From the NCBI GenBank assembly GCA_903835005.1, contig CAILLK010000159.1, forward strand, positions 1 to 64,000: a DNA stretch of 64,000 nt, in the 5' to 3' direction. How positions within the stretch are numbered: position 1 is the stretch's first letter; each line of letters starts with the position of its first letter. Source of the stretch: an uncultured Bacteroidota bacterium. Its GTDB lineage: Bacteria > Bacteroidota > Bacteroidia > Chitinophagales > Chitinophagaceae. Shown here piece after piece: positions 26,589 to 35,367 of this stretch. Under the pieces are notes generated by a model. It was given only the letters and a program-made list of their open reading frames with translations, had not been told where the DNA came from and ran no database searches. Both the position numbers and the translations under genes were made by a program.

Positions 26589-26740
26589 TCTTATTAATTT
26601 GGACCGCTAAAGTAGTGATTGCAGCTGATATGTAGTAATCAGTACCATTTTACCAGGAGTATAATCCCGGGTGGTTTTTATTTTTTTGCTCTTTGCTTAT
26701 AATATTTATAGCTTAGCCGGGTGAACCAAACAGATTATAT

Positions 26741-27820
26741 CTGATCTCCGCAGAACCCAATTCCCAATACCGGCTGGCTTCCCTCGACTACCTGAGAGGG
26801 CTTTCGGCGTTGGGTATAATGGTCTACCATTATGTTATGTGGAACATTTCTCCTCCCGGTTCAGCAAGCTTTCTGGGCAGGACAGGCATATACGGAGTCG
26901 TAATTTTTTATATACTAAGCGGTATTACTCTCTATCATGTTTATAATGAACAGATAGGGATGCCCTCCAGGACCGGCCTGATCAAATACTTCTCAGCCCG
27001 TTTTTTTCGTATTTATCCGTTGCTATGGCTGCTCAGCGTTTCCTCAGTGATAATCAAGAAAGAGGATTTTTCGCTGGAAACAAAAATACTGAATTATACA
27101 GGCCTTTTCAGCGTTTATCACTGGGCCGATACTCTATGCTATGGTGCATGGTCGATAGGCAATGAACTGGTGTTTTATCTCTTTTTTCCGGTATTCATTT
27201 TCCTTTCCAAAAGGTCAAAACCATTATTTGCAGCTTTTTCCGTTATATTATTGCTCAGCTTTTTATGGTTTACTTTCAGGGTCATGAACAGCGCTAAACC
27301 TCTTTCCGAGTATTGGGTGCAATTTTTAAATCCGCTGAATCAGGTGCAGTTATTTCTCGGAGGGTACCTAATAGGCTATTTTACCAAAAAGCTGGTTATC
27401 CCGCTTTATATTACAATACCATTAATCTTGCTGAGTTTACTTGCTTTCATTTATTACCCTGCATCCGGAGATACCATGGCATTGGTTTCCGGTATCAACA
27501 GGATCGCGTTTTGCTTTATATGCCTTTTACTCAGTTTTTCGGTTTATAAAATTGCCGTAAGGTTGCCAGCACCATTGCACATTGTTTTCGGCACGTTGGG
27601 CGAAATCAGTTATTCATTATATCTGCTGCATCCCATTGTTGCCTATATATTTCCCCGTTTGTTCAGGAGCTTTTCTATTCATGCTCACCTGACAAGTTTA
27701 TGTACCAGTTTCGGCTGTACCATATTTTTGTCATTTATTTTATATCGTTTTTATGAACGGCCCTTTATGAAGCTGGGAAAATTCGTTTCCCGGAAAATGA
27801 CTTCCGATAGTCAAAAATAA
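26741..27820 (+). CDS. Acyltransferase 3 (OafA/YrhL-like) membrane protein, start unclear
   Basis: The product is an inner-membrane O-acyltransferase of about 359 residues with some ten TM helices, acting on sugars of surface polysaccharides. The family N-terminus LASLDYLRGLSALGIMVYHY carries the catalytic histidine in YHY; FFRIYPLLWL and YSLYLLHPIV are further family motifs. The first ordinary start codon, a TTG at 26810, would cut away LDYLRGLSA, which is conserved, so translation must begin earlier. The frame is open from 26717 but has no ATG, GTG or TTG there; a CTG at 26741 is the best candidate. A GTG at 26721 is in another frame, so an N-terminal frameshift is the alternative. Confidence 0.75.
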   Translation: MISAEPNSQYRLASLDYLRGLSALGIMVYHYVMWNISPPGSASFLGRTGIYGVVIFYILSGITLYHVYNEQIGMPSRTGLIKYFSARFFRIYPLLWLLSVSSVIIKKEDFSLETKILNYTGLFSVYHWADTLCYGAWSIGNELVFYLFFPVFIFLSKRSKPLFAAFSVILLLSFLWFTFRVMNSAKPLSEYWVQFLNPLNQVQLFLGGYLIGYFTKKLVIPLYITIPLILLSLLAFIYYPASGDTMALVSGINRIAFCFICLLLSFSVYKIAVRLPAPLHIVFGTLGEISYSLYLLHPIVAYIFPRLFRSFSIHAHLTSLCTSFGCTIFLSFILYRFYERPFMKLGKFVSRKMTSDSQK

Positions 27821-27928
27821 GCGGTTTGAATCGGCCGGATATGCCAATTGTTAAAAATCAGCGAAATTCCTGCAGCTTATCACCTATTCTGGCAGTAATG
27901 GCAAAACATAGCCGGAAACGGCATTAAG

Positions 27929-27958
27929 TTTGTGATACAACTATTGGCATTAATTTTG
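27929..27958 (+). promoter_or_regulatory. Promoter of the ABC transporter pair
   Basis: TTTG (27929-27932), an 18-bp spacer and TAATTTTG (27951-27958) match the consensus. The promoter lies inside the extension from an upstream GTG, so the ATG 21 bases downstream of the box is the start. Confidence 0.65.
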
Positions 27959-27979
27959 TGCCTTGTTCATAAAGCGAAT

Positions 27980-28624
27980 ATGCAGTTATCCTTAAAGGGA
28001 GTTATACCAGTGCCATTGCGCGAAAAAGTGAATACTTATCAGAGTGGTATCTGGAAATCAGATATGGCACTCAATCAGGGTGAATATGTGTTTGTCCAGG
28101 CGCCTTCAGGTACCGGAAAAACCACGCTTATACACATCCTTTATGGTCTGCGCAAGGATTATGAGGGTGAGGTGAACTGGGCCGGTATCAATTTCACAGC
28201 TACAGATAAGGAAACAGTAGCGGGCCTCCGAACCAACGGACTTAGTGTTATTTTTCAGGATATGCGGCTCTTCCCTGAGCTCACCGCCCTTGAGAACATT
28301 GAAATAAAGCGCAGGCTCACTAATACAGTTACAACAGAGCAAGCTCAGGAATGGCTCGGGCGGCTGGGCCTCAAAGAAAAAAAGAACTCCCTGGCAGCTA
28401 CCATGTCGTATGGCGAGCAGCAGCGGGTGGCCATTGTACGGGCTTTGCTACAACCGTTTGCCTGGCTGCTGATGGATGAACCCTTCAGTCACCTCGATAA
28501 TGCCAATACCTCCAAAGCTATATCCCTTGTACAAGAGGTGGTAAAAGAGCGCAAAGCAGGTATGATACTTGCCGACCTCGATGAAAACAACTTTTTCCCT
28601 TACACTAAAACCATAATGCTGTGA
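27980..28624 (+). CDS. ABC transporter ATP-binding protein (LolD/FtsE-like)
   Basis: The 214-residue cytoplasmic ATPase has Walker A APSGTGKTT, Q-loop VIFQDMRLF, signature MSYGEQQRVAIVRAL and Walker B WLLMDEPFSHLD. Size and motifs place it with the MacB/LolD/FtsE ATPases that drive mechanotransmission rather than pumping. It overlaps the permease gene by four bases (GTGA), so they form one transporter. Transcription probably starts about 15 bases before the ATG. The cargo is unknown; lipoprotein or peptide handling at the cell envelope is a reasonable guess. Confidence 0.9.
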   Translation: MQLSLKGVIPVPLREKVNTYQSGIWKSDMALNQGEYVFVQAPSGTGKTTLIHILYGLRKDYEGEVNWAGINFTATDKETVAGLRTNGLSVIFQDMRLFPELTALENIEIKRRLTNTVTTEQAQEWLGRLGLKEKKNSLAATMSYGEQQRVAIVRALLQPFAWLLMDEPFSHLDNANTSKAISLVQEVVKERKAGMILADLDENNFFPYTKTIML

Positions 28625-29826
28625 GCAACGACCTTCAAAAAAATATGCTGAAGAAACTGCTGTTGCGCACCAGCCACAGGTCCAGATTATGGGCCGCACT
28701 TGCGGCATTATTTATTGGTACTACCTTATTGCTTCTGTCAGTGATGATCTGGTCTAATTTTAATGAACTGCTATACGGCAAAAAGCAGAACGACACTCTT
28801 GGCAGCACTTTCATGATCATTGGCAAGCGGGTTACGGAGCAGAATATGGGTGTGGCCAATGCAACAATTTTCGCACAAATGGAGATCGACTCTCTGAAAC
28901 TGGCCCCTCAGGTACAGGATGTGGGCGTTATCAGTTCCAACCACTTCCCGATATATGCTACACTTGGCGGCAGACTGGCCTTTGCCACCGATATGGTGCT
29001 GGAGGCCGTGCCCGATAAATTTCTAGACAAAATGCCTGCCGAATGGGCCTGGGAGCCGGGCAACCGCAACCTGCCCATCATAGTATCCTCTCAGTTTCTC
29101 GATATTTACAATTATGTATTCGCACCCAGCCAGGGCTTGCCCCAGTTATCTGAAACATCTGTAAAGAACATCGCGCTAACCATGAAGGTGGGCAGCGGCG
29201 ATAATACCGAAACCTTTATAGCCCGGGTAGTTGGGTTCTCAGATCGAATAGGCTCTGTACTGGCCCCGCAGGCGTTTATAGATTACGGCAACAGGAAATT
29301 TGGTAAGCCTGGCGATAAATTGTCCACATCGCAAATCATACTCAAAGCTAAAGACCCGTCTGATGTACAGTTTGGCAACTACCTGGAGAAGCACGATTAT
29401 ACAACCAACTCGCAGAACATGCGCTGGAGCAAGATTCGCGCAATAGTAGAGGTGGTAACCAGCGCCACTGGTATTCTTGCCCTCTTGCTTATGGGTATAG
29501 GCACACTGGTATTTATCCTGTTCATAGAGCTCACCATTGCCCGGGCGCAGCACTCGCTAACGCTGCTGCTGCAGATAGGTTACAGCCCCCGCTACCTCAG
29601 CCGGTTTATGACAGGCCGCTTCCTGCCCATGGTTCTGGGAACAGTTATAGCTGCGATGATTGTAACCATTGCAGGTCAGGTAGCAGCATCTGTATTAGTA
29701 CTGAAGCAGGGCCTTGTTCTGCCCGCCATACCAGGCTGGCCCGTTTGGGCTGCTTTGGTCATCAGCACCGGCATATTGGTGCTCCTGGTGAGCCGGTCTA
29801 TAAGTGGCGCCATAAAAAAGCAATAG
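28621..29826 (+). CDS. ABC transporter permease (FtsX/MacB-like)
   Basis: The 401-residue permease has one TM helix near the N-terminus (about 22-45), a periplasmic domain of some 230 residues, and three TM helices at the C-terminus (about 280-395, including ALLLMGIGTLVFILFIELTI). This is the layout of MacB/LolC/FtsX type permeases, which couple ATP hydrolysis to movement of the periplasmic domain. The start is a GTG overlapping the ATPase stop; an ATG eight codons on is the alternative. A strong bidirectional terminator follows. Confidence 0.85.
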   Translation: MSNDLQKNMLKKLLLRTSHRSRLWAALAALFIGTTLLLLSVMIWSNFNELLYGKKQNDTLGSTFMIIGKRVTEQNMGVANATIFAQMEIDSLKLAPQVQDVGVISSNHFPIYATLGGRLAFATDMVLEAVPDKFLDKMPAEWAWEPGNRNLPIIVSSQFLDIYNYVFAPSQGLPQLSETSVKNIALTMKVGSGDNTETFIARVVGFSDRIGSVLAPQAFIDYGNRKFGKPGDKLSTSQIILKAKDPSDVQFGNYLEKHDYTTNSQNMRWSKIRAIVEVVTSATGILALLLMGIGTLVFILFIELTIARAQHSLTLLLQIGYSPRYLSRFMTGRFLPMVLGTVIAAMIVTIAGQVAASVLVLKQGLVLPAIPGWPVWAALVISTGILVLLVSRSISGAIKKQ

Positions 29827-29881
29827 TAAAATAGCAGGAGCAATTGTTGTTAACTATTTATATTCTCAGCCTCACCCAAAA

Positions 29882-29919
29882 AAATCATCCGGATACAGTT
29901 GCTGGTATCCGGATGATTT
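29882..29919. terminator. Bidirectional intrinsic terminator
   Basis: A perfect 15-bp stem with an 8-base loop lies between the convergent permease and T9SS genes. The stem carries A's on its left foot and T's on its right, so it can act in both directions. Confidence 0.85.
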
Positions 29920-29934
29920 GAGTTAAGAAACTAA

Positions 29935-31737
29935 TCAATGACTTACCTCAACTTTCGTTGTAATCTCATTGCCTTTCAGGTCATTTACCTTTAGCAGGTA
30001 AAGCCCTTCTGTAACACCCTTGGTATTGAGCTTTGCAGTCCCGTTGGCACTGCTGCCGCTTTCAATAGTCCTTCCAAGCAGATCTATCATTGAAAATGTA
30101 AAATCAGAATGGTCGTTTGTTATAACCACTATATGATCATCGGCCGGATTAGGAAACACAGATACATTCATTGCTTTAGTGGCTGATTGCGCCGCTCCGG
30201 TTGTCAACTCTATGGTATTCAGAGTTGTATTGGTCATCACAACAGGGTTGTAATCAAAATAGATACCAGCCCGATTAGGAATAGGGGTGCCGGGGGCTAG
30301 GCCGCTCTTGGGCATCACATCAAATTCTATGGCGCCGATACTGCCATTTGGGCTTACCGTACTGTCGGGAAGATTTATATTATTGAACCTGAATTTCACA
30401 ATATTTCCGGAGCTGTAAATATTTACAGGCGCTGATGCGTTTTTCACATGGAGCGTTTTCATGTCCAGGTTACTGTTAAGTGTATCCACTACAGTAATGC
30501 TTTCGGCTGCAGCAGTGCCTGTATTCTGGAAGTGGATTACATAGCTCAGCGGGGTATTGTTGGGTATGTAGCCGGGTGCCCCGATTCCCATTGGCGATAC
30601 TGCCTTCCCGTTCGGGTCATAAGAGGCTCCCGCCGGAGTACAGGCGTGTACTGTATTATTGGACAGGTCAGGATCTGTCAGAGAAGTGGGCGAAGCATAA
30701 AGGGTGTTGCAAAGCGTATCCCCAACCGTTAGGGTAGAGCTGCAATGCACATGGATTTCGGCCCATAAACCATACGTATCATCAAGTGTGCTTAAATTCC
30801 AGGTAAGTGTGCTGCCGCTTACAGAAGACGGGCCAGGGCCCCAGGCTGGTATAAAAGATACATAGGATATCCGGGGATCCATGGTAAGCGTTACAGTAGA
30901 AGTTAAAGTGGTGCAGTTAAAACGCGAAAACCAGAACCAGTCGCTGCAATCAATCCACATATCAGCATCATGGCCTGCCACCAGAGGGGTGTATGCAAGC
31001 GAAGCGCGCATATCAAAACTGGTGGGGGTGCCGCACTGATAAGCAAAATTATAGGTATAGGTACCTGATGTAAAAACGCTGAAACCAGTTGCACCGCTTG
31101 AGGGGCAGGTGGGTACTATATTACCTTCCGCGGGCTCATTATTGGTGAGCAGTTCGTAGCTGCCCGGCAACAAGGTTATTGCATAATGGCCTGTATCATC
31201 GGTCCAGCCTGCAAATGTAGTATCGCCTGAGACTGTATTTACAATAAGGATGGGCATATACATCATTCCCGGTTCGCCGGGGTCTCTTACGCAATTGCCG
31301 TTCAGATCAAAGTACATCATACCCTGAGTTGTGGAACACGAGTCTGACAGTACATAAGCTGCCGGACTAGTGGCGCTTGCTGTGGCCCCGCCGGTGGCTG
31401 TTGCCGATACGTGGGTAGAATAGGTGCCCGGCATTGTTATTGTGTGGATAACATTGGAGTAAAAGGATACACTTGTGCCTGCAGATAAACCTACTTTGAC
31501 TATAGTATCAAAACCATCATCAAAATTAAGATTCAGCGTTACCGTATCCGCTGTGGTGGATGTGCCGCTGGTATACCCGAATACCAATACGCTGTCTTTA
31601 GCCGGCAGCAGGCAGGTATATGGGATTATAGCATCGTAAACAGAAAGTGTTACTGTTGTGATCTGAGCTTGGCTCACAACGGGCCTTGCAGAAAAGGAAA
31701 GTGCAAGAAGAACGAATAATAAAAGTGGCTTTCTCAT
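29935..31737 (-). CDS. Secreted multidomain adhesin-like protein with T9SS sorting domain
   Basis: The 600-residue protein has a signal peptide (LLLFVLLALSFSARPVVSQA), a strand-rich PKD-like region (about 30-130) and an SdrD-B-like segment (YFDLNGNCVRDPGEPGM through TDDTGHYAITLLPGSYEL, about 140-200). A DUF11-like domain is followed by a DUF7619 domain starting SYDPNGKAVSP and containing LSYVIHFQNTGTAAAESI and RAGIYFDYNPVV. The last 75 residues (VSVFPNPADDHIVV, GVTEGLYLLKV) are a type-A T9SS sorting domain. No enzymatic motif is visible; a structural or adhesive surface role is likely. Confidence 0.9.
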   Translation of the reverse strand: MRKPLLLFVLLALSFSARPVVSQAQITTVTLSVYDAIIPYTCLLPAKDSVLVFGYTSGTSTTADTVTLNLNFDDGFDTIVKVGLSAGTSVSFYSNVIHTITMPGTYSTHVSATATGGATASATSPAAYVLSDSCSTTQGMMYFDLNGNCVRDPGEPGMMYMPILIVNTVSGDTTFAGWTDDTGHYAITLLPGSYELLTNNEPAEGNIVPTCPSSGATGFSVFTSGTYTYNFAYQCGTPTSFDMRASLAYTPLVAGHDADMWIDCSDWFWFSRFNCTTLTSTVTLTMDPRISYVSFIPAWGPGPSSVSGSTLTWNLSTLDDTYGLWAEIHVHCSSTLTVGDTLCNTLYASPTSLTDPDLSNNTVHACTPAGASYDPNGKAVSPMGIGAPGYIPNNTPLSYVIHFQNTGTAAAESITVVDTLNSNLDMKTLHVKNASAPVNIYSSGNIVKFRFNNINLPDSTVSPNGSIGAIEFDVMPKSGLAPGTPIPNRAGIYFDYNPVVMTNTTLNTIELTTGAAQSATKAMNVSVFPNPADDHIVVITNDHSDFTFSMIDLLGRTIESGSSANGTAKLNTKGVTEGLYLLKVNDLKGNEITTKVEVSH

Positions 31738-32298
31738 AAAAATAAATTGTTGATTTTAACTAAAGGGGTTTTTGTTTTAAAATGATTAAAAAAATAAGCG
31801 CTTCAGTATAAAAGACGGAAAAATGCGCCAAAAGGTTGGGTAAAATATTTTAAACTCGTTGATTAACTGAGAGTTATAAAATATAATTATAAAAATAGTA
31901 ATGCTCATCAATAAATAAATTACTGATGAGCATTACTATAAAATAGCATGAAATTTATATAAAATTGTTGTTCTTTTCTGTACGGATATTCTGGCAAAGA
32001 TGAGGTGCAAGCGGCAAAGAATAGGGTATAATTGTATAAGTGGGATGTTTGATTGTATAAGTGTGTATTCTTCGGTGATTTTAAGGCGCACAATATTAGT
32101 CAATGTGTTCAGTGCTGTAATGTTTGTGATTTAAATTGAAGCAAAATTGAAGTAATTCAACTCACTTTCGCCTTCAAGAAGGAAAGGCTCATCTGCAAAC
32201 CACACATTACTATCAGATCATCGGATATGAAAATAACAACCGTATATTATCATTATCATCAGCTTCATCCTCGTTCTGCAAAAACAGCAAAAAAAAAT
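31738..32298. other. Long intergenic region before the SAM riboswitch
   Basis: AT-rich and without a gene I can support. It holds the T9SS gene's upstream region, a 16-bp hairpin (separate entry), and two copies of ATTGTATAAGTG at 32031-32042 and 32052-32063, 21 bp apart, which could be a binding site on one face of the helix. The promoter of the riboswitch starts at its right end. Confidence 0.5.
31895..31939 (-). terminator. Perfect 16-bp hairpin with a T-run on the minus strand
   Basis: The arms at 31895-31910 and 31924-31939 are perfectly complementary, with a 13-base loop. Read on the minus strand the stem is followed by TTTTT, as in an intrinsic terminator, although no minus-strand gene is recognised upstream of it. 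It lies 160 bases before the start of the T9SS gene. Confidence 0.45.
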
Positions 32299-32331
32299 TT
32301 TGGAAAATTGAAATAACTGCATTTACCTTTG
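32299..32331 (+). promoter_or_regulatory. Promoter of the SAM-riboswitch operon
   Basis: TTTG (32299-32302), a 21-bp spacer and TACCTTTG (32324-32331) match the Bacteroidota consensus. The start point would be about 15 bases before the riboswitch P1 helix. Confidence 0.65.
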
Positions 32332-32349
32332 CACCAGTTCTTTACAATT

Positions 32350-32460
32350 ACTTATCAAGAAAGGCAGAGGGTCATGGCCCTGTGAAGCCTTAGCAACCTC
32401 TTCCCGAGGCATCGGGAAAGCTGGTGCTAATTCCAACCTGAGCAATCAGGACAGATAAGT
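32350..32460 (+). ncRNA. SAM-I riboswitch aptamer
   Basis: The conserved S-box core is present in order: ATCAAGAAAGGCAGAGGG, a P2 arm, GAAGCCTTAGCAACC, a P3 hairpin (CCCGAGGCATCGGG), AAAGCTGGTGCTAATTCC and a P4 arm. ACTTATC (32350-32356) pairs with GATAAGT (32454-32460) as P1. S-adenosylmethionine binding stabilises P1 and switches off the downstream sulfur amino-acid genes through the terminator described next. Confidence 0.93.
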
Positions 32461-32511
32461 CAGACGCAACAGTTTTCTGATAACGCCGCTTCGCGGTATT
32501 CAAATAACTCC

Positions 32512-32543
32512 AGCTCCTCTGATTTATCGGTGGAGCTTTTTTT
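32512..32543 (+). terminator. Riboswitch-controlled intrinsic terminator
   Basis: AGCTCC (32512-32517) pairs with GGAGCT (32532-32537), extended by a few inner pairs around a UUUA loop and followed by seven T's. The inner part (32519-32528) can instead pair with 32454-32463, the 3' strand of P1, through ten contiguous pairs including one G-U. That alternative helix is the antiterminator formed when SAM is scarce. Confidence 0.85.
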
Positions 32544-32656
32544 ATGCCCCTGCTCGAGACGGGGAACAGAAAAGGCATCGCCGGTAATCTCTTTCAAGGT
32601 AAGTACGTGTAGGAATTTAGTTTTTTTATTCTTCACCGCTTTTAAAAACCAGAAAG

Positions 32657-33847
32657 ATGAGTAACGCAACAAAACTGATTCACAGCATTCCGGTTGATCC
32701 GCTTACAGGTTCCATATCCGTACCCATATACCAGACATCCACCTTTGTGCAGGAAGCGCCCGGCGAAAACAAAGGTTACGATTACGCCCGCAGCAATAAC
32801 CCCACCAGGGCTGCCCTTGAAAAGGTAATCGCAGAGCTGGAAGGCGGGCAGGCAGCTTCGGCTTTTGCCAGCGGCCTCGCAGCTATAGATGCGGTAGTAA
32901 AGCTGCTGCAAAGCGGCGATGAGATACTGGCCGTAGATGATATATATGGCGGGGCCTTCAGGCTGTTCACACACATCTATGCCAAGTTTGGTATAACAGT
33001 CAACTATGTGGATACAACACAGGTGGTGAATGTGATTGATGCCATTACCCCCCGCACCAAGCTGATATGGCTGGAAACACCTACCAATCCTACACTTAAG
33101 ATCAGTGATATTGAAGCTATAGCCCGCATAGCAAAGCAGCATGGCGCGCTGCTGTGTGTAGATAATACCTTTGCATCGCCGGCATTGCAGCAGCCCATAA
33201 AGCTGGGCGCCGACCTGGTAGTGCACAGCGCTACCAAGTACCTGGGCGGCCACAGCGACCTTATAGCCGGCATAGTGGTGGCAAAGACCGAGGAGCTGGG
33301 TGCACAGATCAAATTCATACAGAATGCAAGCGGGGCCATACTTTCGCCCAATGACAGCTGGCTGGTGATACGTGGTGTGGAAACGCTGTACCTGCGGGTA
33401 AAGGAGCACAGCCGCAATGCACAACTGGTTGCCGAATACCTGCAGACCCACCCTGCCGTTGATAAGGTTTATTATCCCGGCCTCAAGTCACACCATAACC
33501 ATGATATAGCTGCGCGGCAGCAATCGGGCTTCGGAGGAATTGTAACCTTCAATCTGAAAGAGGATACTGCTGAAGCAGCCAGGGAGGTTGTGTGCAGCAC
33601 TGCTTATTTCAAGCTTGCCGAAAGCCTGGGTGGCGTGAAAAGTCTGCTGTGCCATCCGGCCACTATGACCCACAAAAGCATACCTGCTGAAACCCGCCGG
33701 GCAGCCGGTGTAACGGATAGCCTCATACGCCTCAGTGTGGGCCTGGAAGATGCCGGTGATCTGATAGGCGACATTACCCAGGCACTTGACAGGCTATCTG
33801 GAGTGGTAGCTCGGCAGGTTGAAGCTGAAGCAGTAGGTCAGCTTTAG
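32657..33847 (+). CDS. Trans-sulfuration PLP enzyme (cystathionine gamma-synthase-like)
   Basis: The 396-residue Cys/Met-metabolism PLP enzyme couples an activated homoserine with cysteine or sulfide. Motifs seen: YARSNNPTRAALE, ASGLAAIDAV, LETPTNPTLKISDIE, VDNTFASPALQQP, the PLP lysine in HSATKYLGGHSD, and the C-terminal SLGGVKSLLCHPATMTH and RLSVGLED. MetB, O-succinylhomoserine sulfhydrylase (MetZ) and lyases share these, so the exact reaction is not fixed. The SAM riboswitch upstream and homoserine dehydrogenase downstream favour methionine synthesis over cysteine breakdown. Confidence 0.9.
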   Translation: MSNATKLIHSIPVDPLTGSISVPIYQTSTFVQEAPGENKGYDYARSNNPTRAALEKVIAELEGGQAASAFASGLAAIDAVVKLLQSGDEILAVDDIYGGAFRLFTHIYAKFGITVNYVDTTQVVNVIDAITPRTKLIWLETPTNPTLKISDIEAIARIAKQHGALLCVDNTFASPALQQPIKLGADLVVHSATKYLGGHSDLIAGIVVAKTEELGAQIKFIQNASGAILSPNDSWLVIRGVETLYLRVKEHSRNAQLVAEYLQTHPAVDKVYYPGLKSHHNHDIAARQQSGFGGIVTFNLKEDTAEAAREVVCSTAYFKLAESLGGVKSLLCHPATMTHKSIPAETRRAAGVTDSLIRLSVGLEDAGDLIGDITQALDRLSGVVARQVEAEAVGQL

Positions 33848-33866
33848 TTTCCATTTGGTCATAGTT

Positions 33867-33891
33867 GTTCCACACTTCAAAAGTGTGGGAC
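33867..33891 (+). other. Intercistronic hairpin without T-run
   Basis: An 11-bp stem (one G-U) around a CAA loop lies in the 162-base gap between the PLP enzyme and homoserine dehydrogenase genes. Without a T-run it is more likely an RNA-stability or processing element than a terminator. Nothing else is recognised in the gap. Confidence 0.5.
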
Positions 33892-34009
33892 AAATAAGTC
33901 AACCACCAGGCAAAAAAATAAAAATAAAAATTTCAAGCGAGAGCCCACCGCTTAAGTATCGTACACAAAGCACCCCCTTTCAAGGGCCGGGGGTTAAATT
34001 TTCTTTCAC

Positions 34010-35290
34010 ATGTCCATACATAACCAACAAACTAAACTCACCATCGGCCTCTTTGGCTTTGGTGTAGTAGGCGAGAGCCTTTATAAAGTACTGGCCCATA
34101 CGCCCTCACTCAATGCACAGATAAAGAAGGTCTGCATCAGGCATCCGCATAAAAAAAGAAATGCACCGGCCGAGCTCTTTACAACAGATGCTGCATTGCT
34201 GCTCAACGATCCGGAGATCAATGTAATCGTTGAACTCATTGATGATCCTGTGGCTGCATACTATATTGTTATAACAGCCCTGACCGGCGGCAAAGCAGTG
34301 GTGAGCGCCAATAAAAAACTGATTGCTGAAAACATGGAAACACTCATTGGCCTCCAGCAGCAATACAATGTGCCCTTCCTTTACGAAGCTGCCTGTTGTG
34401 CCAGTATACCGGTTATCCGCAACCTGGAGGAGTATTACGATAATGATCTGCTCCAAGGTATAAGCGGTATTGTAAACGGCTCTACCAACTATATACTCAC
34501 TAAGGTAACTGAAGAGAAAATCACCTTTGCCACAGCGCTGCAGCAGGCGCAGGCTGAGGGCTTTGCCGAGAGCAACCCGGCACTGGATGTAAATGGAATT
34601 GATGCCGTAAATAAGCTGGCTATACTGCTTACACATGCTTATGGAATTATTGTCAGCCCCTCTGATCTTATACACACAGGTATCCAGAACCTGGATGAAA
34701 ACGATGCCCGCTTCGCCACTGAAAAAGGATTTGACATAAAGCTGGTGGCAAAAGCCTGCAAACAGCAGGATGGAACTATTGCCGCTTTTGTACTGCCGCA
34801 GTTTGTTGCTAAGGCCGACCAGCTGTCCACGGTCAGGAATGAATACAATGGCGTTGTCATAGAGAGCAGCCTTGCCGATAAGCAGTTCTTTTATGGCAAG
34901 GGCGCGGGTGGTTTTCCTACCGCGTCGGCTGTCCTCAGCGATCTTTCAGCGTTGCGCTATAACTACCGCTATGAGTATAAGAAGCTGAATTACCAGGCTC
35001 CGGCAAGTCTTACCACAGAGTGTTACCTTAAAGTATGCATACGCTTCAGGGGTATTCTTCATGTGCCGCAGGATCGGTTTGATAGTATACTGGAGTGGAG
35101 CTGCAACCGCAATCATTGCCATGTTACAGGCATACTTCCGTTATCGCAACTCACCAACAGCGACTGGTGGAAACAGCCGGGTATATCCATTCTCCTCTAT
35201 CCCGATGGCATCTTTGAAAATTATGAACCACAGAGAGAAACCAGCGATCAGAACCTGGGTTTTGTGGAGCAACTGGCCGAAGCGGAATAG
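34010..35290 (+). CDS. hom: Homoserine dehydrogenase
   Basis: The 426-residue NAD(P)-dependent enzyme converts aspartate semialdehyde to homoserine. The Rossmann loop IGLFGFGVVGESLYKVL is at the N-terminus; VVSANKKLIAENM, AACCASIPVIRNLEEYY, GIVNGSTNYILTKV and SNPALDVNGIDAVNKLAILL are the catalytic-domain signatures. Unlike many Bacteroidota versions it is not fused to aspartokinase. The last 110 residues (KVCIRFRGILHVPQDRF) replace a standard ACT domain with a divergent one. It follows the SAM-regulated PLP gene on the same strand and ends at a strong terminator, so it supplies the homoserine for that pathway. Confidence 0.92.
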   Translation: MSIHNQQTKLTIGLFGFGVVGESLYKVLAHTPSLNAQIKKVCIRHPHKKRNAPAELFTTDAALLLNDPEINVIVELIDDPVAAYYIVITALTGGKAVVSANKKLIAENMETLIGLQQQYNVPFLYEAACCASIPVIRNLEEYYDNDLLQGISGIVNGSTNYILTKVTEEKITFATALQQAQAEGFAESNPALDVNGIDAVNKLAILLTHAYGIIVSPSDLIHTGIQNLDENDARFATEKGFDIKLVAKACKQQDGTIAAFVLPQFVAKADQLSTVRNEYNGVVIESSLADKQFFYGKGAGGFPTASAVLSDLSALRYNYRYEYKKLNYQAPASLTTECYLKVCIRFRGILHVPQDRFDSILEWSCNRNHCHVTGILPLSQLTNSDWWKQPGISILLYPDGIFENYEPQRETSDQNLGFVEQLAEAE

Positions 35291-35301
35291 TAAATTCAAC
35301 A

Positions 35302-35347
35302 TCAGGTAATCTCCTTTCATCAGTGGAGATTACCTGAATCTTTTTGT
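35302..35347 (+). terminator. Intrinsic terminator of the SAM-regulated operon
   Basis: A perfect 13-bp stem (35302-35314 with 35325-35337) and 10-base loop are followed by ATCTTTTTG, directly after the homoserine dehydrogenase stop. Confidence 0.85.
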
Positions 35348-35367
35348 TATGCCAACCTGCATAGGTT

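Noticed and set aside
32642-33451. Open frame of 269 codons opposite the PLP enzyme gene
   Set aside because: Antisense shadow; the sense strand has the full PLP-enzyme signature and a riboswitch.
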